Shown here in pieces: positions 43,542 through 52,695 of a stretch of 64,000 nt of DNA. The DNA lies in the NCBI RefSeq assembly GCF_003346865.1, contig NZ_QDKL01000003.1, forward strand, positions 496,001 to 560,000, written 5' to 3'. How positions within the stretch are numbered: position 1 is the stretch's first letter; each line of letters opens with the position of its first letter. The DNA comes from Halobacteriovorax vibrionivorans (GTDB lineage Bacteria > Bdellovibrionota > Bacteriovoracia > Bacteriovoracales > Bacteriovoracaceae). The position numbers were made by a program, and so were the translations under genes. Under the pieces are notes generated by a model, which ran no database searches, was not told the origin of the DNA, and was given only the letters and a program-made list of their open reading frames with translations.

Positions 43542-44168
43542 ATGAATAAAGCCTTTGAAAGAGTTCTTAGCTCATTTGATGAAGTTAAGTCTATGGTTGA
43601 TGGAGTTATGGCAAATAAGTCCGTTAAAGAAGTTGAAAAAAATGTAAAAGACTTTATTGGCCAAGTTGAAAAAGAGGCCAAAAATGTAATGGATAAAGAT
43701 ATTCCTCGAGTAGTGAAAACGTTAAAGAAAGAAGGTCAAAAAGTTGAGAAGCTTGTTGATTCAACGATACAAAAAGAAGTTAAAGCTGCTAAGAAATACC
43801 TAGATGGACATATCAAAGATGTTCAAAAGCTTCAAAAACAGCTGGATAAATTTCTTAAAGATGAAATGAAAAAAGCTAAGAAAAAGGCTTCAAAAAAAGT
43901 GAAAGAAGCTGAATCAACTATAAAGAAAAAGGCCAAGCAAGCAACAGGCCTAAAGAAAGCTGCTAAAAAGAAAGTAGCAAAGAAAAAAACAACAAAGAAG
44001 ACAGCGAAGAAAGCGGCCAAAAAAGCTACTTCAAAGAAGAAGGCAACTGGTGTAAAGAAAGCAGCAAAGAAAACAGCCAAGAAAGCAGCAAAGAAGACAG
44101 CAAAGAAAAAAGCCAAATCTTCGACTTCAAAAAAGAAGTCAACTCGCCAATCAACAAGAAGAGCTTAA
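43542..44168 (+). CDS. histone-H1-like lysine-rich protein with coiled-coil N-terminus
   Basis: A 208-residue protein from the ATG at 43542 (AGGAG upstream). Residues 1-115 form a charged helix (VEKNVKDFIGQVEKEAKNVM), probably a coiled coil. Residues 116-208 are made almost only of K, A, T and S in repeats such as KKAAKKTAKK and TSKKKAT, as in eukaryotic H1 tails and bacterial H1-like proteins. It should bind DNA without sequence preference and may compact the chromosome, or bind another polyanion. The gene follows nadE after 40 bases and a hairpin follows. The base composition is purine-rich on the + strand throughout. Confidence 0.8.
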   Translation: MNKAFERVLSSFDEVKSMVDGVMANKSVKEVEKNVKDFIGQVEKEAKNVMDKDIPRVVKTLKKEGQKVEKLVDSTIQKEVKAAKKYLDGHIKDVQKLQKQLDKFLKDEMKKAKKKASKKVKEAESTIKKKAKQATGLKKAAKKKVAKKKTTKKTAKKAAKKATSKKKATGVKKAAKKTAKKAAKKTAKKKAKSSTSKKKSTRQSTRRA

Positions 44169-44189
44169 AATTGTAAATGATTAAAACCT

Positions 44190-44210
44190 GGGCAGAGTCC
44201 TACTCTGCCC
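44190..44210 (+). terminator. hairpin, probable terminator
   Basis: Stem GGGCAGAG / CTCTGCCC with loop TCCTA, 21 bases after the H1-like gene stop. The following bases (TCATATAT) are a poor T-run. It ends 20 bases before the HPt gene start. Confidence 0.6.
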
Positions 44211-44229
44211 TCATATATAAGGTGCAGTC

Positions 44230-44499
44230 ATGGAAAAAAGTCTCAATCAACATATTCAAAAACTTCTTCCGAAGTTTAAACAGTCTAAAAAAACAGAAAT
44301 CAACCATTTATTACCTAAGGTTGCCACTATGAGTGAAAAAGAGCTCAGAGAAGTTCTTCACAAGATGGCCGGTAGTTTCTCCTGTTATAACTTCCTTCAA
44401 ATAGGCTCTACACTAAAGGCATTTGAGATGGATCAGCATCTTGACTCAAAGCGTGATCGTGTAAAGAAGGCGCTAGAAGAGATATTGCGAGAATTATAG
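44230..44499 (+). CDS. small HPt-domain-like protein
   Basis: An 89-residue helical protein. Residues 41-66, EVLHKMAGSFSCYNFLQIGS with LKAFE, match the histidine phosphotransfer pattern H-x-L-K-G-S...L...LE, with His44 as the likely phosphate carrier. It stands alone, without kinase or receiver domain, so it may relay phosphate between separate proteins. Two soluble histidine kinases are encoded 2.3 kb downstream. AAGGTGCAG precedes the ATG. Confidence 0.65.
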   Translation: MEKSLNQHIQKLLPKFKQSKKTEINHLLPKVATMSEKELREVLHKMAGSFSCYNFLQIGSTLKAFEMDQHLDSKRDRVKKALEEILREL

Positions 44500-44578
44500 A
44501 TAACGTAGTATTTTTATTAACATTCCTCTTTATTTAAGGGATAATGCACACTTAATTACCCTAATTAGAGAGGATTAT

Positions 44579-46747
44579 TTGAAGAAGCTTGAAAGAAATT
44601 TAGGGCTATCATCAGTCATTTCCATAAGTATTGCATCAATGCTCGGATCAGGTATTTTTGTTCTGCCAGGTCTAGCTTTTGAAGTAACAGGTCCATATGT
44701 TTGGATATCATATTTAATTGCAGCACTATGTGTTCTACCTGCAGCACTGTCTAAGTCAGAACTTGCGACGGCCATGCCTGCCTCAGGTGGAACTTATATT
44801 TATATCGAAAGAACTTTTGGGCCAATGGCCGGAACAATTGCAGGCTTAGGTCTTTGGATCTCCCTACTTTTAAAAGCGGCATTTGCCCTCATGGGTTTTG
44901 GTGCATACTTAAGTACATTGACAACAAGCTTCGATCTAAAATACCTAGCGTTATTCCTGACAGTTATCATCACAATTTTAAATATTATTGGTGTTGGTAA
45001 AGTTAGTGGGCTACTAATTGCTGTTGTCATTACATCAACTCTTGGGCTTACTATTTTAAATATTGGAACACTTTCAACCGCTACCGTCATACCGGGGATT
45101 CCATTTTCATTCTCACATATGGATAGTATTTTATTAGCTTCAGGACTTGTTTTTATCTCTTATGCAGGAGTAACTAAAGTTGCGGCTATTGCAGAAGAAA
45201 TTAAAACACCTGAGAAGAACCTCCCAAGAGGAATTCTTTTATCACTACTTATTGTGACGGTACTTTATTGTGTAACAACACTTGCACTTGCTAAATTTCT
45301 ACCTATTGATCAGTTAAAAAGTAACTTACGTCCAATTTATACATTGGCCCAAGTATTTGGTGGTAATACATTTGCAACAATCATGGCCATCTTGGCCATC
45401 CTTACTATGACTTCAATGGCCAATGCTGGGCTTCTTGCAGCATCACGCTTCCCTTTTGCTATGAGCCGAGACCACTTATTTCCAAAGTCCTTTGGCCATA
45501 TTCATCGTAAATTCTTAACACCTGTATGGAGTATTCTTGCATCAGGGATTATTATTGCTTGTGCTATCTATTTCTTAAATATTGCAAAAATTGCAAAACT
45601 AGCATCTGCATTTATCTTAGTGCTTTATATGTTTGTAAATATAACTGTCATAGCTTTACGAGAAACACATATTCAATGGTATAGACCGACTTATAAATCA
45701 CCATTTTATCCATATATACAAATTTTTGGAATCATCTCAACTTTCTACTTATTAGTAATGATGAAAGATCTTGCAATTATTGGTCTTGTCTCAATTTCAG
45801 TACCAGGAATTTTGATATACTTCTTATATGCAAAAAGTCGTGTTAACCGCAAAGGAGTACTTGGAATTCGTGGAAAGAGAAAGGATCTATTCGATGATAC
45901 ACCAAACTTCTCACCAACAATGCACTCACTTGGCCGTTGTGAACTTGACCAAGATGCCAATGTCGTAGTTGCCTTGGTTGGAAATGAAAAATCTCCAGAG
46001 ATGCTCATTGATATTGGAACTTCTCTCGCAGATGGAGAGCAAATAGAGGTGGCCCATTTAACAGAGGCGCCAGAACAATCAGACCTGAATGATTTTACAG
46101 ATGAAGATCCTAATCTTCGTTCATTAAGACGACGTGTTGTTGCAATGGCCATTGAAAAAACAACACCTATTAACTTTGATCCTATTGTTACACACGACCT
46201 TTCTAAGTCAATTTTTGAAATTGGACAACGACTTCACTGTAATTGGTTATTCATGGAGTGGAAAGGAAGACTTCGCGGTACATTTACAACTCAAAGTCCA
46301 GTTGCGTGGCTGCGTTCACACCTAAGCTGTCACCTAGCAATTTACAGAGATAAAGGAGTAAGATACACAAGAAAAATTCTTATTATCCTTGATGAGAATT
46401 CTAATGATGAAGTACTTGCACAAGCAGCATATCATATTGCAAAAAATAACAATGCAGAGCTCACTTTTGTATACTTAACAAATAAAGACTTGGATATTAG
46501 CGAAACATCAAACTTAGAAAAGTACATTAGAGATCTCTCTGATGAACTTGATGTAAGAGCGGTTGGTCACATTGAGCACTATCAAAATAAGATTGAGAAG
46601 ATTGAATCTCTAAGTGTTGAATACGATCTTCTATTATTCAACACAAGTACTAATTATAAGTGGTATAACGTCTTTGGTACTGAAGATGATAAGATTATTG
46701 CTCAAGCTTCTTGTTCTGTTTTAGGTATCCATACAGCACCAGCATAA
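44579..46747 (+). CDS. APC-family amino acid permease with a USP-like cytoplasmic tail
   Basis: A 722-residue protein. Residues 1-420 form a 12-helix amino acid/polyamine permease (SMLGSGIFVLPG, then SELATAMPASGGTYIYIERT). Residues 430-722 are soluble and look like two universal-stress-protein-like units, the second starting at YTRKILIILDENSNDEVLAQ and ending with ASCSVLGIHTAPA. Such tails may bind nucleotides and gate transport. The start is TTG 44579 with AGAGAGG eight bases upstream. The substrate cannot be read. Confidence 0.85.
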   Translation: MKKLERNLGLSSVISISIASMLGSGIFVLPGLAFEVTGPYVWISYLIAALCVLPAALSKSELATAMPASGGTYIYIERTFGPMAGTIAGLGLWISLLLKAAFALMGFGAYLSTLTTSFDLKYLALFLTVIITILNIIGVGKVSGLLIAVVITSTLGLTILNIGTLSTATVIPGIPFSFSHMDSILLASGLVFISYAGVTKVAAIAEEIKTPEKNLPRGILLSLLIVTVLYCVTTLALAKFLPIDQLKSNLRPIYTLAQVFGGNTFATIMAILAILTMTSMANAGLLAASRFPFAMSRDHLFPKSFGHIHRKFLTPVWSILASGIIIACAIYFLNIAKIAKLASAFILVLYMFVNITVIALRETHIQWYRPTYKSPFYPYIQIFGIISTFYLLVMMKDLAIIGLVSISVPGILIYFLYAKSRVNRKGVLGIRGKRKDLFDDTPNFSPTMHSLGRCELDQDANVVVALVGNEKSPEMLIDIGTSLADGEQIEVAHLTEAPEQSDLNDFTDEDPNLRSLRRRVVAMAIEKTTPINFDPIVTHDLSKSIFEIGQRLHCNWLFMEWKGRLRGTFTTQSPVAWLRSHLSCHLAIYRDKGVRYTRKILIILDENSNDEVLAQAAYHIAKNNNAELTFVYLTNKDLDISETSNLEKYIRDLSDELDVRAVGHIEHYQNKIEKIESLSVEYDLLLFNTSTNYKWYNVFGTEDDKIIAQASCSVLGIHTAPA

Positions 46748-46761
46748 AGAAGCAATAATGA

Positions 46762-48216
46762 CTAAGAAGGATTAACTTGAGGCAAGCAAATCCTAAATGT
46801 AGTGTATTCACTTTCAGGATCAAAACTGATAGCTCCACCATGATCATTTATAATTCCTTGGCATATATTTAGACCAAGTCCCGTCCCTTTCGTTCTGCCT
46901 TTTGTTGTATAGAAGCGATCAAAAATTTTCGTTGCTATTTCTTTATCAATTCCAACACCAGAATCAATAACATCAAGATAAACTAGGCCGTTGTGATCAA
47001 AGAGATTTAACTCAATCCATTGATCACTTAACTCATCAATAGCGTCAAAAGCATTATTAAGTAAGTTAATAATGACTTGGATAATTTCAGAAGAGTTTAT
47101 ATTTACCATGTCGTTATCTGAATCATTAGAGAATACAATCTTTAACGATTCATCAACTGTCGCAGTTTTAAAAAGAGCAATTGAATCATGGATAATAGAC
47201 GAGAGACTTGTATGCTCTCTTTTTGAACGGTCATCATGAGAGTAAATTTTTAAAGAACTTACAATATTTGAGATACGATCCTTTTGCTCTTTAATTGAAT
47301 TGATCTTTTCCCTTACTTGTTCAATCGTAAAGTCAGCACCTCTTTTAGAAATTGACTGCGCCTGTAATTCAATAATTGCAAGAGGGTTATTTACTTCATG
47401 AGCAATATTAGCTGCCATTTGCCCAAGAGCTGTCCACTTTGACATTTTTTCTATTGCAGACTTTTGAGATTCTATTTCTCGATTTCTTAAAACCTTTTCA
47501 GTTACCTCTGCTGTGCGATCTAAATAATACTTTCCAAGAGCACCAAAGTCATGAAACTCCATTGAAGATTCATAATAGACAAGACCGCGATTAGCTACAT
47601 TAAGTTTTACGATATCAGTTATAACCTCTCCGGGATTTTCAGTGGCCTTTTTCACACGATCTTTAAATATTTCTAAGACATTACCATTAATAAGAGAACT
47701 TATATGCTTACCTACAATTGGTTTAATATCCCAATCCTGATCAGTTTTTGAAATATAGACGAAATTTAAGTCTTCATCAAAAACGGCAAAATAATCATTA
47801 CTTTTTTCTACAATTTCTCTTATTAAGTAATTAGTTGAAGTAGTGGAAAGCTGTATTTCTCGTGGTTGAATCTTAGTAACACAAAACCTGTCCCCTTCTT
47901 CAGAGGTAAAAGGTAAAAAAGTCGTATCCCAATTAATTTCTTCTTTATCTAAACTGTCTTTAAGTACAATGACTGAACTTGTTGAAATACCTTCTAGGGC
48001 ATTATTAATACCGTTAATAATTTTATCTAACTCACTACTTGGAAAATGGTCCTTGTAATAATCATAAACTGGCATTTCTTTATAATTTTCATAAAAGCTC
48101 ACCAATGTAGAAGACATGTAGAGAAATTTTGATTCAGAATTAATAACGGCCATACGAATATTTTGATCTTCGTAATTTCCGTATTTAAAAATATCAATAA
48201 GCTCATCGACTTTCAT
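46762..48216 (-). CDS. soluble PAS-domain histidine kinase (tandem copy 1)
   Basis: A 484-residue kinase without membrane helices. Two PAS-like domains (about 10-125 and 130-245) lead to a HisKA domain with the phospho-acceptor in NIAHEVNNPLAIIE, an N-box LLNNAFDAID, G1 DSGVGID and G2 GTGLGLNICQGI. It closely resembles the next upstream kinase over its whole length, so the pair arose by tandem duplication. No response regulator gene is adjacent; a separate regulator or the orphan HPt protein may be the partner. Confidence 0.9.
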   Translation of the reverse strand: MKVDELIDIFKYGNYEDQNIRMAVINSESKFLYMSSTLVSFYENYKEMPVYDYYKDHFPSSELDKIINGINNALEGISTSSVIVLKDSLDKEEINWDTTFLPFTSEEGDRFCVTKIQPREIQLSTTSTNYLIREIVEKSNDYFAVFDEDLNFVYISKTDQDWDIKPIVGKHISSLINGNVLEIFKDRVKKATENPGEVITDIVKLNVANRGLVYYESSMEFHDFGALGKYYLDRTAEVTEKVLRNREIESQKSAIEKMSKWTALGQMAANIAHEVNNPLAIIELQAQSISKRGADFTIEQVREKINSIKEQKDRISNIVSSLKIYSHDDRSKREHTSLSSIIHDSIALFKTATVDESLKIVFSNDSDNDMVNINSSEIIQVIINLLNNAFDAIDELSDQWIELNLFDHNGLVYLDVIDSGVGIDKEIATKIFDRFYTTKGRTKGTGLGLNICQGIINDHGGAISFDPESEYTTFRICLPQVNPS

Positions 48217-48330
48217 CTTACCTACGTATCAAAGAATAAATATTGACCACTTGTACCTCTAAACAATATTCGATTACAAGTAATAAGTAGTTATTACACA
48301 CCAGAAAAAACCATGTAATACACAGCCAAG

Positions 48331-48369
48331 GGGACTACCAGAGGGACTACCAGAGGGACTATTAGAAGG
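48331..48369. repeat. three-copy 13-base tandem repeat
   Basis: GGGACTACCAGAG at 48331-48343 and 48344-48356, then a diverged copy GGGACTATTAGAA at 48357-48369. It lies in the 206-base gap between the two kinase genes, about 115-150 bases before the start of copy 1, and could be a binding array or a slippage repeat. Confidence 0.85.
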
Positions 48370-48422
48370 GCATTCAGGTATCGATGCTACTAAAGTTTAG
48401 TTTTAAAGGGGAACTTGAAATT

Positions 48423-49889
48423 CTAGTTTAATTCAACACTAGGAAAAGTTAATGAGAAAGTCGTGTGTTCGGCATCCTTAACATAAGAGATATGGCCCCC
48501 ATGATCATTCATGATCTCTTGGCAGATATTTAATCCTAGCCCAGTTCCCTTCTTTTCACCCTTCGTTGTATAAAAACGATTAAAGATCTTACTCGCTAAC
48601 TTAGGCTCAATTCCATGGCCACTATCGATTATATCAACATAGACCTTATGATTACTATCATCCAAATTAATTTCAATCCATTTATCTTTCAAATCAAGAA
48701 TTGCATCGTGAGCATTATTTAAAAGATTAATAAATACTTGAATAATCTCGGATGAATTAACCATTACGATGTCATTATCTGAATCATTCGAGAAAACGAT
48801 CTTTAAGTCTTCGTCAACAAGAGCAGTTTTAAAAAGAGCAATAGAGTCATGAATAAGAGACGAGAGACTTACAGATTCTCTTTTTGAACGATCATCTTGA
48901 GAGTATATATGAAGGGAGCTAACAATATTTGCTATTCGATTCTTTTGTTCAGCTATAGAGCGAACCTTCTCAAGGACTTGTTCAATCTTTAAGTCCTTGC
49001 CTCTCTTTTCTAGAGCTTGAGTTTGTAATTCAATAATTGCAAGTGGATTATTTACTTCATGTGCAATATTAGCGGCCATTTGACCAAGAGCTGTCCATTT
49101 AGACATTTTATCAATCGTTGCTTTTTGAATTTCAATTTCACGATTTCGTAGAACCTTTTCTGTAACATCAGAAGTACGATCAAGATAATAACAACCGAGT
49201 TGATTAAAATCATGAAATTCAACTGATGATTCTAGAATTAACTCATTACGAGGATCATCATCAGAACTCATATCAATAGTGACAATATCAGTGATGACAA
49301 CGCCTGGATTTTCTTTTGCTTTTTTATAACGCTTATAAAATTTTTCAAGAGCTTTTCCAGAAATAAGATCTGAGATATGTAGCCCTAAAACAGACTCGTC
49401 ACGCCACTTTCCAAGAACTTTTGAAACATAAACGATATAAAAGTCCTTATCAAATACAGTGAAAACATCAGAGCTTTGTTCAACCATTTCACGAATAAAG
49501 AAATTTGTAGAACTTGTACTTAAATTGACTTCATGAGGTCGTATCCTTGATAAAACATAGGTATCACCTTTATCATCCACAAATGAATTAAAGTCCACGT
49601 CCCAAGTGATTTTTTCTTTATTTAACCGATTCGTTAAAATAGCCTGCGTACATGAGGGTTCCCCATTTAAGGCCTTAGCAAAGCAGTCTTTAACTTTTTT
49701 AACTTCTGAATCAGCAAGGTGACCTTGATAATATTCATAGACTGTCATACCCACATAGTTTTCAGTGAAGCCAAAAAGAGTGGTGGAAACAAAAACAAAA
49801 CGAGCATCTTTATCAAATATAGCAATGCGAGAATTTTGATCTTCAAAATTTCCGTATTTTAATAATTCGATAAACTTCTCTAAGTTCAT
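48423..49889 (-). CDS. soluble PAS-domain histidine kinase (tandem copy 2)
   Basis: A 488-residue kinase of the same plan as copy 1: two PAS-like domains, NIAHEVNNPLAIIE H-box, LLNNAHDAILD N-box, DSGHGIE and GTGLGLNICQEI. The kinase core is nearly the same as in copy 1 while the PAS regions differ more, so the two may sense different signals and share a target. It begins 20 bases after the tyrS stop and may be cotranscribed with gltX and tyrS. Confidence 0.9.
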   Translation of the reverse strand: MNLEKFIELLKYGNFEDQNSRIAIFDKDARFVFVSTTLFGFTENYVGMTVYEYYQGHLADSEVKKVKDCFAKALNGEPSCTQAILTNRLNKEKITWDVDFNSFVDDKGDTYVLSRIRPHEVNLSTSSTNFFIREMVEQSSDVFTVFDKDFYIVYVSKVLGKWRDESVLGLHISDLISGKALEKFYKRYKKAKENPGVVITDIVTIDMSSDDDPRNELILESSVEFHDFNQLGCYYLDRTSDVTEKVLRNREIEIQKATIDKMSKWTALGQMAANIAHEVNNPLAIIELQTQALEKRGKDLKIEQVLEKVRSIAEQKNRIANIVSSLHIYSQDDRSKRESVSLSSLIHDSIALFKTALVDEDLKIVFSNDSDNDIVMVNSSEIIQVFINLLNNAHDAILDLKDKWIEINLDDSNHKVYVDIIDSGHGIEPKLASKIFNRFYTTKGEKKGTGLGLNICQEIMNDHGGHISYVKDAEHTTFSLTFPSVELN

Positions 49890-49909
49890 ACTTCCCTAAG
49901 GTTTAACAA

Positions 49910-51175
49910 TTAAATAAATTTCACTACACAGTAGTTCTTCTTACCTTTTTTAAGGATAAGGCACGACTCACTAGCTAGATCATCTTTTGAGATTACGTGA
50001 TCAATATCCTTATTCTTTACATTGTTAATGGCCACACCATTTTGGCCAACCATTTTTCTTGCCTCCCCCTTAGATTTAAAAAGAGGGGTTAGAGCAAGCA
50101 TATCAAGATAAGAAAGCTCTCCTAATTGAGCTTTATCTAATTCTATTGAAGGTACATCATCAAAGATTCCAGCAAGTTCTTCATCTGTCGTGTTTTCAAT
50201 GACCTTTCCAAAGAAGAAGTCAGTGGCCCTTATGGCAGCCTCAAGCCCTTCTTTGCCATGAACGAGAGTAACAATTTCTTCGGCCAAGCGTTTCTGAGCT
50301 GCTCTTAAATGAGGCTCAGTTTCTACTAACTTTTCATATTCAGCAATCTCTTCAAGAGTTAAAAAAGTTAAAGTTTTAAGATACTTTATAACAGAAGAGT
50401 CATCTGAATTTAGTAAGAATTGGTACATCTTATAAGGAGATGTCATTGAAGGATCTAGATAGATTGCTCCACCTTCAGACTTTCCAAACTTCTTCCCATT
50501 TGAATCAGTAAGAAGAGGAATCGTCATACAAAAGGCAGGTTTAGAGTGCATCTTACGAGTAAGATCCATTCCTGCAACCATATTTCCCCACTGATCGGCA
50601 CCGCCAATTTGAAGACTTACATCATATTCTTTATTAAGGTGAGCAAAGTCATAACCTTGAATCATTTGATAAGTAAATTCTGTAAAACTAATACCAGCAT
50701 CTGAATTAAGACGTGATTTTACTGAATCTTTTGAAAGCATTTCACCTATTCTAAAACGCTTTCCAACATCTCTTAGAAATTCAATAAGTGAAAACTTACC
50801 AATCCAATCGATATTATTAACCATGGTAGCGGCATTTTCACCACTAAAGTCTAAAAGCTTTTCAAGTTGTGCTTTTTGTCCCGCCAAATTCTTATCAAGA
50901 TCATCTTGAGTTTGAAGATTTCTCTCGTCGCTCTTTCCTGAAGGATCTCCAATCATTCCAGTAGCACCACCAACAAGAACGTAAGGCTTATGTCCTTGTT
51001 TCTGCAGTCGCATCATTGTCACAACAGCAAAAAGATTTCCAAGTTGTAGGGACTTTGCTGTAGGATCATACCCACAGTAAAAAGATATTTTCTTTTCATT
51101 TAAGATTTCTTTTAATTCATCATGCGAGAATTGATTTACAATTCCTCTGGCTTCTAATTCTTCAAAAAAATTCAT
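49910..51175 (-). CDS. tyrS: tyrosyl-tRNA synthetase
   Basis: Charges tRNA-Tyr. The 421 residues show the class I core FYCGYDPTAKSLQLGNL, the tyrosine pocket YQMIQGYDFAHL, GADQWGNMVAG, the KMSKS-type loop KFGKSEGGAIYLD and a C-terminal S4 RNA-binding domain (SKGEARKMVGQNGVAIN). The HIGH motif reads QLGN, so the first histidine is replaced by glutamine. The ATG overlaps the gltX stop region by one base, so the two synthetase genes are coupled. Confidence 0.94.
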   Translation of the reverse strand: MNFFEELEARGIVNQFSHDELKEILNEKKISFYCGYDPTAKSLQLGNLFAVVTMMRLQKQGHKPYVLVGGATGMIGDPSGKSDERNLQTQDDLDKNLAGQKAQLEKLLDFSGENAATMVNNIDWIGKFSLIEFLRDVGKRFRIGEMLSKDSVKSRLNSDAGISFTEFTYQMIQGYDFAHLNKEYDVSLQIGGADQWGNMVAGMDLTRKMHSKPAFCMTIPLLTDSNGKKFGKSEGGAIYLDPSMTSPYKMYQFLLNSDDSSVIKYLKTLTFLTLEEIAEYEKLVETEPHLRAAQKRLAEEIVTLVHGKEGLEAAIRATDFFFGKVIENTTDEELAGIFDDVPSIELDKAQLGELSYLDMLALTPLFKSKGEARKMVGQNGVAINNVKNKDIDHVISKDDLASESCLILKKGKKNYCVVKFI

Positions 51176-52599
51176 TAAGCTAATCTCTCTTTGATAATTT
51201 TAATTGGAGTCAGCGCCACGACAGTTTTTAAATCTGGCCCATGCGCTCGTCCAGTAAGACAAACACGTGTTCCCATAAATAGTGGCTTCCCTTTTATTTT
51301 TAATTCTTTCTTTAAGTAATTCATCCACTCACCGACTTGCTCTTCAGTTACGTTAGTTGTCTGATCAGCAAGCTGAGCCTTTAGGTATTCTTTAATCTGT
51401 GGAGTTGTCTCCCACCCCATGGCCTCGTTATATTGATCATCAGCATCGACAGCTGCATCAAAGAAAATCGGCAGGTGTTCGTTAATATGACTAAAAAGCT
51501 GAATCTTCTCTTTCATAAGTCCTGCAAACTTAACCTTCCAAGCTTCATCTTGATTATGATACTCGCTTCCTTCAGGAATAAAGCGATCAAAGCCAGCAGC
51601 AATATCTTTATCATCTAACTTTCTTAGCCACTGCTCATTGAAGAAGTTTAGCTTTGCAATATCATACATTGCAGAAGACTTAGAAAATCTCTCATAACCA
51701 AATTTATCTCCAAGCTCATTTACATCAAAGATATCTGTCTCATCTGGATGAGACCAACCGAGAAGACATAAGTAATTTGCAAGAGCAGCTGGTAAGTAGC
51801 CTTGATCTTTATACTGAGTAACAGAAGTGGCTCCGTGGCGCTTAGAAAGCTTTTGACGATCGTGACCAATTAAAAGTGAAACGTGACCAAATCTTGGAGG
51901 AGTTACACCCATTGCATCGTAGATCATAAGCTGGCGACAAGTATTATTTAAATGCTCTTCTGCACGGAATACGTGAGTCATTTCCATCTTTGCATCATCA
52001 ACAACACAACAGAAATTATAAACAGGCATTCCATTTGCTCTTAAAATAACAAAATCCCCTACCATATTTTCTGGAAATTTTACGTGTCCTTTAACAAGGT
52101 CAGTGAACTCCCAAGTCTTTCCAGGGTTTTTAAAACGAATCACATATTCTTCTCCAGCATCAATTCTCTTTTGAGCTTGCGCTGGATCAAGGTCGCGAAA
52201 TTGACCGTGATAAGCATGTGGGTCTTTATTTTCACTTGTGGCCTTTTCAGTTAAGCGCTCAAGTTCAATACTTGTTAAAAAACATGGGTAAGCAAGTCCG
52301 CGCTTAACGAAGTCCCAAGCAATATCTTTATAAATTTGTAATCTTTCTGATTGGCGATAAGGGCCAAAGTCCCCACCTTTATCAGGTCCTTCATCGTGTT
52401 CAATTCCCATCCACTTAAGATCAGCAATTTGTGCTTCTTCGTATTCACGCTTTGATCTCTCAAGATCAGTATCTTCAATTCTTAGAATATATTTACCACC
52501 ATTTGCCTTAGCAAATAGGTAGCTATAAAGAGCAGTACGGGCCCCACCAATGTGAAGGTATCCAGTTGGAGATGGTGCAAAACGAACGCGAACAGTCAT
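51175..52599 (-). CDS. gltX: glutamyl-tRNA synthetase
   Basis: Charges tRNA-Glu. The 474 residues include the HIGH motif in RFAPSPTGYLHIGGART, ILRIEDTDLERS, the zinc-free catalytic insert and the KMSKS motif as RQKLSKRHGATSV. If the genome lacks GlnRS it would also charge tRNA-Gln, which cannot be judged here. AAAAGGATTTGT precedes the ATG. It starts the minus-strand run gltX-tyrS-kinase. Confidence 0.95.
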   Translation of the reverse strand: MTVRVRFAPSPTGYLHIGGARTALYSYLFAKANGGKYILRIEDTDLERSKREYEEAQIADLKWMGIEHDEGPDKGGDFGPYRQSERLQIYKDIAWDFVKRGLAYPCFLTSIELERLTEKATSENKDPHAYHGQFRDLDPAQAQKRIDAGEEYVIRFKNPGKTWEFTDLVKGHVKFPENMVGDFVILRANGMPVYNFCCVVDDAKMEMTHVFRAEEHLNNTCRQLMIYDAMGVTPPRFGHVSLLIGHDRQKLSKRHGATSVTQYKDQGYLPAALANYLCLLGWSHPDETDIFDVNELGDKFGYERFSKSSAMYDIAKLNFFNEQWLRKLDDKDIAAGFDRFIPEGSEYHNQDEAWKVKFAGLMKEKIQLFSHINEHLPIFFDAAVDADDQYNEAMGWETTPQIKEYLKAQLADQTTNVTEEQVGEWMNYLKKELKIKGKPLFMGTRVCLTGRAHGPDLKTVVALTPIKIIKERLA

Positions 52600-52695
52600 A
52601 CAAATCCTTTTAAAAAAATAAATTAAACGTATATCAATGCATTATAGCGTTTTTGAATAGAAATGGCACTTTGAAAATAGGCAAAATACTTGATT

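Noticed and set aside
43832..44116. Phenylalanine- and alanine-rich open frame opposite the H1-like gene
   Set aside because: It is the complement of lysine/alanine repeats; the sense strand has the binding site and the coherent protein.
48331..48369. CRISPR-like repeat
   Set aside because: Units are 13 bases, directly adjacent, with no spacers and no cas genes.
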